Source: an uncultured Opitutia bacterium
Lineage (GTDB): Bacteria > Verrucomicrobiota > Verrucomicrobiia > Opitutales > Opitutaceae
DNA length: 64,000 nucleotides
Direction: 5' to 3'
NCBI GenBank assembly: GCA_903881475.1
Contig: CAIRTK010000081.1
Span: forward strand, 30,430 to 94,429
Below the pieces are notes generated by a model that had not been told where the DNA came from, did not search any database, and was given only the letters and a program-made list of their open reading frames with translations. Every line of letters begins with the position of its first letter. The first letter of the stretch is position 1. The position numbers were made by a program, and so were the translations under genes. This document shows positions 27,311 through 36,049 of this stretch, in pieces.

Positions 27311-29302
27311 ATGACGCTCCAGACTTCCCTTCTCGCCCAGGCCGCCGCCGAGGCCCGCGGTCTCGCCATCGACGCCGTGCACCAGTGCTCCTCCGGCCAC
27401 CTTGGCCTCCCGCTGGGCTGCGCCGAGATCGGAGCCGTGCTCTACGGCCATGCCCTCGTGCACAATCCCGACGAGCCGCGCTGGCTGAACCGCGACCGCT
27501 TCGTGCTCTCCGCCGGCCATGGCTCGATGTTCCTCTACAGTTGGCTGCACCTGAGCGGCTACGCGCTGACGATCGAGGACCTGAAAGGGTTCCGCACGCT
27601 GCACAGCAAGACGCCCGGTCACCCCGAGTTTCACGAAACCCCGGGCGTCGAGGCCACCACCGGTCCGCTCGGGCAGGGCATCGGCAACGCGGTCGGCATG
27701 GCAATGGCCGGACAAATGACGGCGGCGCGGTTCAACATGCCCGGCCAGGAGATTTTCGACTACCATGTCATCTGCCTGGCGGGTGACGGCTGCATGCAGG
27801 AAGGCGTAGCGATGGAGGCGGTGGAGTTCGCCGGCCACCAGGGCCTCGACAACCTGATCCTGATTTACGACTCGAACGACGTGACGCTGGACGCGATGGC
27901 CCGGAAGACGCAGAGCGAGAACACCGCCTTGCGCTTCAAGGCGATCGAATGGGATGTACAGACGCTGACCGACGGCAGCGACATGCCCGCCATCCTGAAG
28001 GCCATCAACAAGGCCAAGAAGGCGAAGAGCGGGAAGCCGCAGCTCATCATCGCCCGCACGATCATCGGCAAGGGCATTCCCGAGGTGCAGGGCACCCCGA
28101 AGGCCCACGGCGAGGGCGGGGCGAAGTTCGCCGATTCCGCCCGGGCCGGCCTCGGCCTGCCCGCCGACCAGCATTTCTATGTGAGCGAACCGGTCCGCGA
28201 GTATTTTGCCGGCCACAAAAAGCGCCTCAAGCGCAGCTGCGCCAAGTGGAAGAAGGCCTTTGCGGCCTGGCGCGAGGCGCATCCCGACAAGGCCGCGCTG
28301 CTCGACGGCGCCAGCCACACTCCGAGTGCCGCGCATCTGTTGGAAAAGATGCCGCTGTTCCCGGCCGATGCCAAGCTGGCCACGCGCGCCGCGGGTCGGG
28401 ATGTCCTGCAACCCGTCGCGGCCGAACTGCCGCTGCTGATCACGGGCAGCGCGGATCTCAACGGCTCCACGCTGAACGTCATCGCGAACGACGAGGATTT
28501 CGACAAGACCAACCGCGCCGGACGCAATGTGCGCTATGGCATCCGCGAGCACGGCATGGCCGCGATGAACAACGGCGTAGCCTACGACGGGCTGTTCCGC
28601 CCATCCTGCGCGACCTTCTTGGTCTTCGCCGATTACTCGCGTCCCTCGATGCGCATTGCGGCGCTGTCCAAGCTGCCGGTGGTTTATATCTACACCCACG
28701 ACTCTGTCGGGGTGGGCGAGGACGGACCGACGCATGAACCTGTCGAGACGGTGTCGGCGCTCAGGTTGATTCCCAATTTCGACGTGATCCGCCCGGCCGA
28801 TCCCGAGGAAACCGCCGGTGCGTTTGCCGCAGCCTTCGAGCGGACGGACGGACCGACGCTCCTGGCTCTCACCCGCCAGGCCGTGCCGATGCTGAATGAC
28901 TGTCCGCCGCATGAGCGCCGGGCGGGCGTGCTCAAAGGCGGTTATATTCTCATCCAAGAAACTGCGCCGCTCACCCACATCCTGCTGGCGAGCGGCAGTG
29001 AAGTCCAATGGGCCGTGGCGGCGGCGAAGACCCTCGGGCCCGGCACGCGCGTTGTCTCAATGCCTTCCTTTTTCCGGTTCGACCGTCAGCCGGCCGCTTA
29101 CCGCGAGGCTATTCTGCCTGCTTCGTGCCTGAAGCGCGTGGCCATTGAAGCTGGTGTGACCGGCCTGTGGTACAAATATGTCGGTCTCCAAGGCCGGGTG
29201 GTGGGCATTGACCGTTTTGGCCTCAGTGCCCCGGGCAACATTGTGATGAAGGAACTCGGCATCACGGCTGAGGCTGTGGTGGCGGCCGCGCGTAGCGTCT
29301 AA
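27311..29302 (+). CDS. tkt: transketolase
   Basis: 663 residues, usual length. The thiamine diphosphate motif is [18 protein letters not shown] with [11 protein letters not shown]. Other conserved parts are [43 protein letters not shown], and in the second domain [36 protein letters not shown] and [15 protein letters not shown]. It transfers two-carbon ketol groups in the pentose phosphate pathway. The zwf-opcA pair of the same pathway is at 58 kb. Confidence 0.96.
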   Translation: MTLQTSLLAQAAAEARGLAIDAVHQCSSGHLGLPLGCAEIGAVLYGHALVHNPDEPRWLNRDRFVLSAGHGSMFLYSWLHLSGYALTIEDLKGFRTLHSKTPGHPEFHETPGVEATTGPLGQGIGNAVGMAMAGQMTAARFNMPGQEIFDYHVICLAGDGCMQEGVAMEAVEFAGHQGLDNLILIYDSNDVTLDAMARKTQSENTALRFKAIEWDVQTLTDGSDMPAILKAINKAKKAKSGKPQLIIARTIIGKGIPEVQGTPKAHGEGGAKFADSARAGLGLPADQHFYVSEPVREYFAGHKKRLKRSCAKWKKAFAAWREAHPDKAALLDGASHTPSAAHLLEKMPLFPADAKLATRAAGRDVLQPVAAELPLLITGSADLNGSTLNVIANDEDFDKTNRAGRNVRYGIREHGMAAMNNGVAYDGLFRPSCATFLVFADYSRPSMRIAALSKLPVVYIYTHDSVGVGEDGPTHEPVETVSALRLIPNFDVIRPADPEETAGAFAAAFERTDGPTLLALTRQAVPMLNDCPPHERRAGVLKGGYILIQETAPLTHILLASGSEVQWAVAAAKTLGPGTRVVSMPSFFRFDRQPAAYREAILPASCLKRVAIEAGVTGLWYKYVGLQGRVVGIDRFGLSAPGNIVMKELGITAEAVVAAARSV

Positions 29303-29492
29303 AATCTGCTCAAATTTGAGGTAGGGCAGGGGCGGCGACGACCGGTTTCCTGCCGCTCGATAAGTTTTATGCGATTGGCAGGGAGCTGACATTAGTTGCG
29401 GGTGAAATTTAAGTGACGCACCGGCTTTCGCTTGCATTTATGATTAGCCGCCTAACTATAAGCCTTCTGACAATTCGATTCCTCGCGCAAAC
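29303..29492. promoter_or_regulatory. region upstream of marR: palindromes and a weak promoter candidate
   Basis: CTCAAATTTGAG (29309-29320) is a perfect 12-base palindrome. GGCAGG and CCTGCC nearby could form the tkt terminator stem. Closer to marR, TTGCAT (29432-29437) and CTATAA (29456-29461) give a -35/-10 pair with 18-base spacing. TTAG-N4-CTAA (29443-29454) between them could be a MarR operator half-site pair. These are sequence readings only; function is inferred. Confidence 0.35.
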
Positions 29493-30050
29493 ATGCCGTT
29501 ATTGATGCTCAAGAATCTCCCCCGCTACGAGTGCTTGCTCGAGGCGGCGAAGGAGTTCCCCGACCTTGATCCGTCGGCGTGCGAGGCATTTCTGCACCTT
29601 TTGCATGCGGGAGATGAATGTTTCCGGGCGGTGGAATCCCAGCTGGCCCGGCATAATATCACCCAAGGCCGTTTTGGCGTGCTGATGAGCCTGATAAACA
29701 ACTGCCGCAACGATGGGGGCCGCGCCGCGCTGAGTCCGGCGGAGCTGGCTGATCGCACCGGCGTCACCCGTGCGACCATCACGGGCCTGGTTGATACGCT
29801 TGAACGCGACGGGCTCGTCACCCGGTCCCATGACACCGAGGACCGGCGCATGATGGTGGTCTGCCTCACGCCGCGCGGCCGGGAGCTTCTGCATGAAATT
29901 CTCCCGGATCATTTCCGGCGGATGGCGACCCTGATGCAGTCCCTCACCGAATCCGAACGCAAAACCCTCGTGCAGCTGCTGGGGAAAATCACCGAGCAGG
30001 CCGCCGTGATGGCGCCGTCCGCCGTCTTGCATCTCTCCGCTTCGGCTTAA
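29493..30050 (+). CDS. MarR family transcriptional regulator of the RND pump operon
   Basis: 185 residues. The winged-helix core is clear: LSPAELADRTGVTRATITGL, VDTLERDGLVTRSHDTEDRR and VCLTPRGRELLHEI, with the DxR wing. The flanking N- and C-terminal helices are for dimer formation. It lies 45 bases ahead of the adaptor gene of an RND efflux system on the same strand, so it probably represses this pump and is released by a substrate. Confidence 0.92.
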   Translation: MPLLMLKNLPRYECLLEAAKEFPDLDPSACEAFLHLLHAGDECFRAVESQLARHNITQGRFGVLMSLINNCRNDGGRAALSPAELADRTGVTRATITGLVDTLERDGLVTRSHDTEDRRMMVVCLTPRGRELLHEILPDHFRRMATLMQSLTESERKTLVQLLGKITEQAAVMAPSAVLHLSASA

Positions 30051-30095
30051 CCCGCGCCTTTCCGTCCCCTTCACGTATTCTAATCACTGACCAAC

Positions 30096-31235
30096 ATGCT
30101 CAAAAAAATCATTACCTTCGCCTTCACCGTGGTTGGCATCATCATTGTGGTCGGCGCGCTCGTCGGCACGAAGCTGAACCAGTTTGCTACGATGGGCGCC
30201 GCCGGGGCCGCCATGGTCATACCGCCCGAGACGGTCACCGCGGCCACGGCCCGCGACGACAGTTGGGAGACCAGCATCACGGCCACCGGGACTATCACGG
30301 CGGTGCAAGGCGTCACGGTTTCCGCCGAAATGGCGGGAAAAGTCGTGAAAATTGCCTTCGAGTCCGGGTCCACCGTGCAGGCCGGCGAACTGCTGGTCCA
30401 GCTCGACACGTCCGTCGAAGAGGCTCAGCTGCGTGCAGCCGATGCGGCTTCGGCGCTGGCCAAGCTCAATCTCGTCCGCGCCCGCACCCTGCGGGAGAAC
30501 AACACCAACTCGCAGGCCGATCTCGACGGGGCCGATGCCCAGGCCAAGCAGGCCGAGGCCCAGGCGGAAAATATCCGGGCGGTGATCGCGAAGAAGACCA
30601 TCCGCGCCCCGTTTGCCGGGCGCCTGGGGCTGCGCCTCGTGAACCTGGGCCAGATCCTCAAGGAGGGCGACGGCATCGTTTCGCTGCAGACCCTCGATCC
30701 GATTTATGCCGATTTTTCCCTGCCGCAGCAGCGCCTGGCCGTGCTCAATGCCGGCGTCGTGGTGCGGGTCACCAGCGATGCCGCGCCGGGCACGGTCTTC
30801 GAGGGCAAGATCAACGCTGTGAATCCCGACGTCGATGCCGTCACGCGCAATGTCCGCCTGCAGGCCATCCTGACCAATGCGGGTGAAAAACTCCGCCCGG
30901 GCATGTTTGCCGCGATCACCGTCGTGCTGCCGACCAGGGAGAACGTGCGGGTGATCCCGTCGTCCGCCGTGCTCTATGCGCCGTATGGCGATTCGGTCTT
31001 TGTGATCGACGAGAAAAAGAACGAGAAGACCGGCGAGATGGAGAAGGTCCTGCGCCAGCAGTTTGTGCGGCTTGGCACGGCCCGCGGGGATTTTGTCGCC
31101 GTCGTCTCCGGCCTCGAACAGGGGGAATCCATCGTGACTTCCGGCGTGTTCAAGCTCCGCCCCGGCGAAACCGTGGTCATCGACAACAAGCTGGCCCCCG
31201 ATGCCCAGCTGGCCCCGAAACCCAACGACACCTGA
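30096..31235 (+). CDS. RND efflux periplasmic adaptor (MexA/AcrA type)
   Basis: 379 residues. An N-terminal membrane anchor (ITFAFTVVGIIIVVGALVGT), then the lipoyl half (TVSAEMAGKVVKIAFESGST, VQAGELLVQLD), a coiled-coil hairpin of only about 60 residues, the second lipoyl half (TIRAPFAGRLGLRLVNLGQI), beta-barrel and membrane-proximal domain (IPSSAVLYAPYGDSVFVID). The anchor is a transmembrane helix, not a lipobox as in AcrA. Second gene of marR-adaptor-pump-tolC. Confidence 0.94.
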   Translation: MLKKIITFAFTVVGIIIVVGALVGTKLNQFATMGAAGAAMVIPPETVTAATARDDSWETSITATGTITAVQGVTVSAEMAGKVVKIAFESGSTVQAGELLVQLDTSVEEAQLRAADAASALAKLNLVRARTLRENNTNSQADLDGADAQAKQAEAQAENIRAVIAKKTIRAPFAGRLGLRLVNLGQILKEGDGIVSLQTLDPIYADFSLPQQRLAVLNAGVVVRVTSDAAPGTVFEGKINAVNPDVDAVTRNVRLQAILTNAGEKLRPGMFAAITVVLPTRENVRVIPSSAVLYAPYGDSVFVIDEKKNEKTGEMEKVLRQQFVRLGTARGDFVAVVSGLEQGESIVTSGVFKLRPGETVVIDNKLAPDAQLAPKPNDT

Positions 31236-31301
31236 GTCCCTGCCGGTCCGCGCAGATTACCACCCGGTTTTCCCTTTCCGCGTCCGGCGCCGCCCAGTCC
31301 A

Positions 31302-34300
31302 ATGAAATCCTTTACCGACCTCTTTATCCGCCGGCCCGTTCTCGCCATCGTCGTGAACACGGTGATCATCATCGCCGGCATCTCGGCCTATCGCTCGCTC
31401 TCCACGCGGCAATACCCGCGCAGCGACAATGCGTCCGTCACCATCTCCACGGTCTACGTCGGCGCGAGCGCCGAGCTTGTGCGCGGTTTCGTCACCACGC
31501 CGCTGGAGCAGGCCATCTCGGCGGCCGACGGCATCGATTACATCGAGTCGAAGAGCCTGCAGGGCTATTCGCTCATCAACGTCCGGCTCAAGCTCAACTA
31601 CGATCCGATCAAGGCGCTCGCCGAAATCAGCGCGAAGGTGAACCAGGTCCGCAACGACCTTCCGCCCGAGGCCGAGGTGCCGGCGATCAACGTGGAGTCC
31701 GCCGACAGCCAGTTCGCGTCGGCCTACCTGAGTTTCGCCTCCACCATCCTTTCGCAGAACGAAATCACCGACTACCTGGTGCGGGTCGTGCAGCCGCGTC
31801 TCGCCGCCGTCGCGGGGGTGCAGCGCGCCGACATCATCGGCGCCCGCACCTTTGCGATGCGCATCTGGCTCAAGCCCGACCGCATGGCGGCCTTCAACAT
31901 CAGCCCGGCCCAGGTCCGCGCGGCGCTGGCGGCGAACAATTACCTCGCCGCCGTGGGCTCGACCAAGGGCTCCCTGGTGCAGGTCAACCTGACGGCCGAC
32001 ACCGACCTGCACTCGGTCGGTGAGTTCAAGCGGCTGGTCATCCGCCAGCAGAACGACACGACGGTGCGGCTCGAGGACATCGCGGATGTCGCGCTCGGCT
32101 CGGAGGACTACGACACGGAGGTCCATATGACCGGACAGACCGCCGTCTTTGTCGGCATTTATCCGCTGCCCAACGCCAACACGATCGATGTCGTGCAGCG
32201 CGTGCGCATCGAACTCGAGGCCATCAAGAAGGGCCTGCCCAACGGGCTTACGGCCCAGATCGGCTACGACGCCTCGGAATACATCAGCGACGCCATCCAC
32301 GAGGTCTTTCACACCCTGATCGACACGCTGGTGATCGTGATGATCGTCATCTTCCTTTTCCTGGGCTCCTGGCGGTCGGTGATCGTGCCCATTTGCGCGA
32401 TCCCGGTGTCGCTCATCGGCGCCCTCTTCCTTATGCAGGTCTTCGGGTTCACCATCAACCTGCTCACCCTGCTGGCCATCGTGCTTTCGGTCGGTCTCGT
32501 GGTCGATGACGCCATCGTCGTGGTGGAGAACGTCGAGCGCCACCTGCGCGAGGGCCGTACCCCGCTGGATGCAGCGCTGATCGGCGCCCGCGAATTGCTC
32601 GGGCCGGTGATCGCGATGACGATCACGCTCGCGGCGGTCTATGCCCCGATCGGCCTGCAGGGCGGCCTCACCGGGACGCTGTTCCGCGAATTCGCCCTCA
32701 CACTCGCCGGCGCCGTGACCATCTCCGGCATCGTGGCGCTCACGCTTTCACCGATGATGTCCGCCAAGCTGCTCCGCAGTGCCGCGGACGAGGAGAAGGG
32801 CTTCGCCGGCTGGGTGAACCATCGCTTCGACCGGCTGAGGGTGGCGTACGGCCGCGTGCTTGGCGCCACGCTCAACGCGCGCCCGGCGGTCTATGCGGTC
32901 TGGATCGTGTTCGGCCTGCTGCCCATCGTGATGTACCAGTTTTCCCCGAAGGAACTCGCGCCGTCGGAGGACCAGGGCGTGATCTTCGGCATCATCAACG
33001 CCCCGTCGAACATCTCGCCCGACCAGAAGAGCATCTTCGGCCACGCGGCGGAGCAGGCCTTCCTCAGTGTCCCCGAGGTTGACCTCACCTTCCAGATCCT
33101 GCTGCCGCCGTCGCAGGGCGCGGCCCTGGGTGCGGACGGTTTCAGCGGCATGGTGCTGAAGCCTTGGAAGCAGCGCCACCGCACCGTGGGCCAGATCCTG
33201 CCGGAGGTGCAGGGCAAGCTCTCGCAGATCCCCGGCCTGCAGGTGTTCGCGACGACGCCCTCGGCCCTTCCGGGTGGCAGCAATTTCCCGGTCGAGTTCA
33301 TCATCGCCTCGACCGCGGAGCCCAAGCAGCTGCTCGAGTTCGCGCAGAAGATCCAGCAGCGGGCGGCGAAGAGCGGGATGTTCTTCTTCCCGCCGCTGAT
33401 CGACCTGAAGATCGACCAGCCGCAGGCGGAGATCGTGATCGACCGCGACAAGACCGCCACGCTCGGCCTGAATCTCACCCAGGTGGGCGGCGACCTCGCG
33501 GCCGCGCTGGGTGGCAATTACGTCAACCGATTCAACATCGACGGCCGCAGCTACAAGGTCATCCCGCAGATCAAGCGCGCGGAGCGCCTCAACCCCGAGC
33601 AGCTGAAGGATATCTACGTCACGGGTCCCAACGGGCAGCTCGTGCCGCTCAGCACGGTGGCCACCATCCAGAACGAGACGGTGCCGCGCTCGCTGAACCG
33701 CTTTCAGCAGCTCAATGCCGTGAAGCTCTCGGGCGTCACCAGCCGCACGCTGGATGAGGCCCTGAAAACGCTCGAGGATGCCGCGCATGAAATTCTTCCG
33801 CCGGGCTATTCGATCGACTACACCGGCGAGTCGCGCCAGCTCCGCCAGGAGGGCAACAAGTTCCTGCCGGCGCTCATGATGGCGATCGTCCTGATCTTCC
33901 TGGCGCTCGCGGTGCAGTTCAACTCGTTCCGCGACCCGCTCGTGATCCTGCTCGGGTCGGTGCCGCTCGCGATGTTCGGCGCCCTCATCTTCACCGTGCT
34001 GAAGATGCCCAATCCCAACATACCCTACTGGACCAACGGCTGGACGACCACGATGAACATCTATGCGCAGGTCGGCCTGGTCACGCTCGTCGGCCTGGTG
34101 GCGAAGAACGGCATCCTCATCGTGGAATTTGCCAACAAGCTCCAGGAGTCCGGCAAGGCCAAGCTCGAGGCCGTCCATGAGGCCGCTATGACCCGTCTCC
34201 GCCCGATCTTGATGACCTCCGTGGCCACCGTGGCCGGCCACTTCCCTCTGACCTTGGTGACCGGCGCCGGCGCTGCGGCCCGTAACTCGATCGGCCTGGT

Positions 34301-34448
34301 GCTGGTCGGCGGCATGACCATCGGCACGGTCTTCACGCTCTTCGTCGTGCCCTCGCTCTATATCCTCATGGCCAAGGATCACACCCATGATCGGGCGCGC
34401 GAGAACGCCGGGGTCTCCGGCCTCGCCGCGGCCACGCTGACCAAGTAA
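31302..34448 (+). CDS. RND multidrug efflux transporter (AcrB/MexB superfamily, HAE1)
   Basis: 1048 residues with 12 helices and two large periplasmic loops, like AcrB. The proton relay aspartates lie in TM4 (LSVGLVVDDAIVVVENVERH), and the matching lysine of TM10 is in GLVAKNGILIVEFANKLQ. The N-terminus FTDLFIRRPVLAIVVNTVII is typical. It exports drugs or other amphipathic compounds by proton antiport. The adaptor gene is 66 bases upstream; the outer-membrane channel gene starts nine bases downstream. Confidence 0.96.
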   Translation: MKSFTDLFIRRPVLAIVVNTVIIIAGISAYRSLSTRQYPRSDNASVTISTVYVGASAELVRGFVTTPLEQAISAADGIDYIESKSLQGYSLINVRLKLNYDPIKALAEISAKVNQVRNDLPPEAEVPAINVESADSQFASAYLSFASTILSQNEITDYLVRVVQPRLAAVAGVQRADIIGARTFAMRIWLKPDRMAAFNISPAQVRAALAANNYLAAVGSTKGSLVQVNLTADTDLHSVGEFKRLVIRQQNDTTVRLEDIADVALGSEDYDTEVHMTGQTAVFVGIYPLPNANTIDVVQRVRIELEAIKKGLPNGLTAQIGYDASEYISDAIHEVFHTLIDTLVIVMIVIFLFLGSWRSVIVPICAIPVSLIGALFLMQVFGFTINLLTLLAIVLSVGLVVDDAIVVVENVERHLREGRTPLDAALIGARELLGPVIAMTITLAAVYAPIGLQGGLTGTLFREFALTLAGAVTISGIVALTLSPMMSAKLLRSAADEEKGFAGWVNHRFDRLRVAYGRVLGATLNARPAVYAVWIVFGLLPIVMYQFSPKELAPSEDQGVIFGIINAPSNISPDQKSIFGHAAEQAFLSVPEVDLTFQILLPPSQGAALGADGFSGMVLKPWKQRHRTVGQILPEVQGKLSQIPGLQVFATTPSALPGGSNFPVEFIIASTAEPKQLLEFAQKIQQRAAKSGMFFFPPLIDLKIDQPQAEIVIDRDKTATLGLNLTQVGGDLAAALGGNYVNRFNIDGRSYKVIPQIKRAERLNPEQLKDIYVTGPNGQLVPLSTVATIQNETVPRSLNRFQQLNAVKLSGVTSRTLDEALKTLEDAAHEILPPGYSIDYTGESRQLRQEGNKFLPALMMAIVLIFLALAVQFNSFRDPLVILLGSVPLAMFGALIFTVLKMPNPNIPYWTNGWTTTMNIYAQVGLVTLVGLVAKNGILIVEFANKLQESGKAKLEAVHEAAMTRLRPILMTSVATVAGHFPLTLVTGAGAAARNSIGLVLVGGMTIGTVFTLFVVPSLYILMAKDHTHDRARENAGVSGLAAATLTK

Positions 34449-34457
34449 TTCTCCCTT

Positions 34458-35789
34458 ATGAAACCTGCTCGCCATCCTCTTGTCACGGCCGCGGCCTTCG
34501 CGCTGCTGGCGCCGGTCTTCACCGCCCTGCGCGCCGAGCCCGCGCCCGCCGTGCCCGACCAGCTCGACCTCAAGGCCGCCATCGGCTTTGCGATCGGCAA
34601 CAACTTCGCGATCCGCCAGGCCCGCGAGCGTATCAAGCAGCAGGAAGGCGTGGTCACCCAGGTCACCGCCCAGCAGCTGCCCACCGTCGCCGCCAACGGC
34701 TCCTACCAGCGGAACAGCACGGAAATCTCCCAGACCTATCCGCAGAGCGACCGCTATTGGACGGTCACCGTCATCGCGACCCAGACGCTCTACGCCGGCG
34801 GCGGGGTGCGCTCGTCCATCAGGAGCTCGGACCTTGCCCGCGAGGCCGCGGTGCTCGACCTCAAGTCCGTCATCAACGACGCCCTGCTGTCCGTGCGCAC
34901 GGCCTTCTACAGCGTGCTGCTCGACCGGGAAAAGATCACCGTGCAGGAAAAGAACGTCGAGTTGCTCCAGCAGCAGCTGAAGGACGTGTCCAACCGCTTC
35001 GAGGCCGGTACCGTCTCCTCCTTCGAAAAGCTCCGCGCCGAGGTCGCCCTGGCCAACGCTAAGACCCCGCTCATCACCGCGCGCAACGATTACCGGCTCG
35101 CGCTCGAGTCGCTGCGCCAGGCCCTCGGGCTCACCGGCGCCGGCGCGCAGAGCAAGCCCCTCGATGTTGTCGGCAGCCTCGATTACACCCCCGTGGAATT
35201 CGACCTCGGGGCGGCCTTCGGATCGGCCAAGGCCAATCTGCCTGCCCTGCAGCGCCTCGACAAACTCGCCAAGGCGAATGAGGAGTCCGTGACCACGGCC
35301 CGTTCCGGTTATCTTCCGACGGTCGCAGCCTATGGCGGTTGGGGCCTGGCCAAGGGGCTGACGAACTCGTTCGACGATTCCTTCCAAGGCTGGGAAATCG
35401 GCATCAAGTCGCAGTGGAACATCTTCGACGGCCGCGCCACCGCCGGCAAGGTCAGCCAGGCTCGCTCGCTTCTCCAGCAGTCGCGCCTTTCTTTCGACGA
35501 GGCGGAGTTGTCCGCCGAAGTCGCCGTCCGCCGCGCCTATTCCTCCTGGCAGGAGGCCACCGAGCTCGCCGACGCCTCGAAGAAGGTGACCGGGCAGGCC
35601 GAGGAGGCCGTCCGTCTGGCGAACGCCCGCTACAGTGCCGGCACCAGCACGCAGCTGGATGTGCTGCAGGCGCAGGTCGACCTCACGACTGCCCGCACGA
35701 ACGAACTGCAGGCCTACTATACGTACGTTGTCGCCGTCGCCACGCTCCGCAATGCCATGGGGCTCACCGACGAGCTGGTCGCGGAGTAA
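34458..35789 (+). CDS. TolC family outer-membrane efflux channel
   Basis: 443 residues. Signal peptide (LVTAAAFALLAPVFTALRAEP), then two structural repeats of the outer-membrane efflux protein family. They are rich in Ala, Gln and Leu coiled-coil: AIGFAIGNNFAIRQARERIK in the first, and VSQARSLLQQSRLSFDEAEL plus YSAGTSTQLDVLQAQVDLTT in the second. It completes the tripartite pump and could also serve the emrAB-like system at 6-9 kb. Confidence 0.94.
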   Translation: MKPARHPLVTAAAFALLAPVFTALRAEPAPAVPDQLDLKAAIGFAIGNNFAIRQARERIKQQEGVVTQVTAQQLPTVAANGSYQRNSTEISQTYPQSDRYWTVTVIATQTLYAGGGVRSSIRSSDLAREAAVLDLKSVINDALLSVRTAFYSVLLDREKITVQEKNVELLQQQLKDVSNRFEAGTVSSFEKLRAEVALANAKTPLITARNDYRLALESLRQALGLTGAGAQSKPLDVVGSLDYTPVEFDLGAAFGSAKANLPALQRLDKLAKANEESVTTARSGYLPTVAAYGGWGLAKGLTNSFDDSFQGWEIGIKSQWNIFDGRATAGKVSQARSLLQQSRLSFDEAELSAEVAVRRAYSSWQEATELADASKKVTGQAEEAVRLANARYSAGTSTQLDVLQAQVDLTTARTNELQAYYTYVVAVATLRNAMGLTDELVAE

Positions 35790-35811
35790 GCGAAGGCACG
35801 GCACGCATATA

Positions 35812-35955
35812 GAGCGGGGTCGCTGACCCCGCCTTCCGAGAGGTAGGGCGGATTATCCCTAATTCGCCGCGTTTGGCTCTAACGGACTCCAACCGGCGCG
35901 TTAGGGATAACGCGCCCTACCTTTCAAACCGGCGGGGGCAGCGACGCCGCCCTAC
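35812..35955. repeat. GTAGGGCG palindromic element (copy B) nested in a GGGTC-type palindrome
   Basis: The inner element (35841-35924) has arms AGGTAGGGCGGATTATCCC... and ...TTAGGGATAACGCGCCCTACC, the same type as copy A. Outside it, GCGGGGTCGCTGACCCCGCC (35813-35833 region) and GGCGGGGGCAGCGACGCCG followed by CCCTAC (35931-35955) match the two arms of the sister element at 45986-46051. The order is outer-left, whole inner element, outer-right, as expected if one element had inserted into the loop of another. Confidence 0.8.
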
Positions 35956-36049
35956 AGGAAAGACGGCGCCCTTATCCGTCCGCGAATTTTTCTGATTTCC
36001 CACCACGGGCTCGCAACTTGGGAAACTCTGGGGTGTCCTTTCCCCGCGC

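Noticed and set aside
27230..29008. Minus-strand open frame of 592 codons over tkt
   Set aside because: Antisense to a complete transketolase; no domain or start signal.
32748..35804. Minus-strand open frame of 1018 codons across the RND pump and TolC genes
   Set aside because: Antisense to conserved genes; composition (Arg, Gly, His, Glu-rich) is that of a shadow frame.
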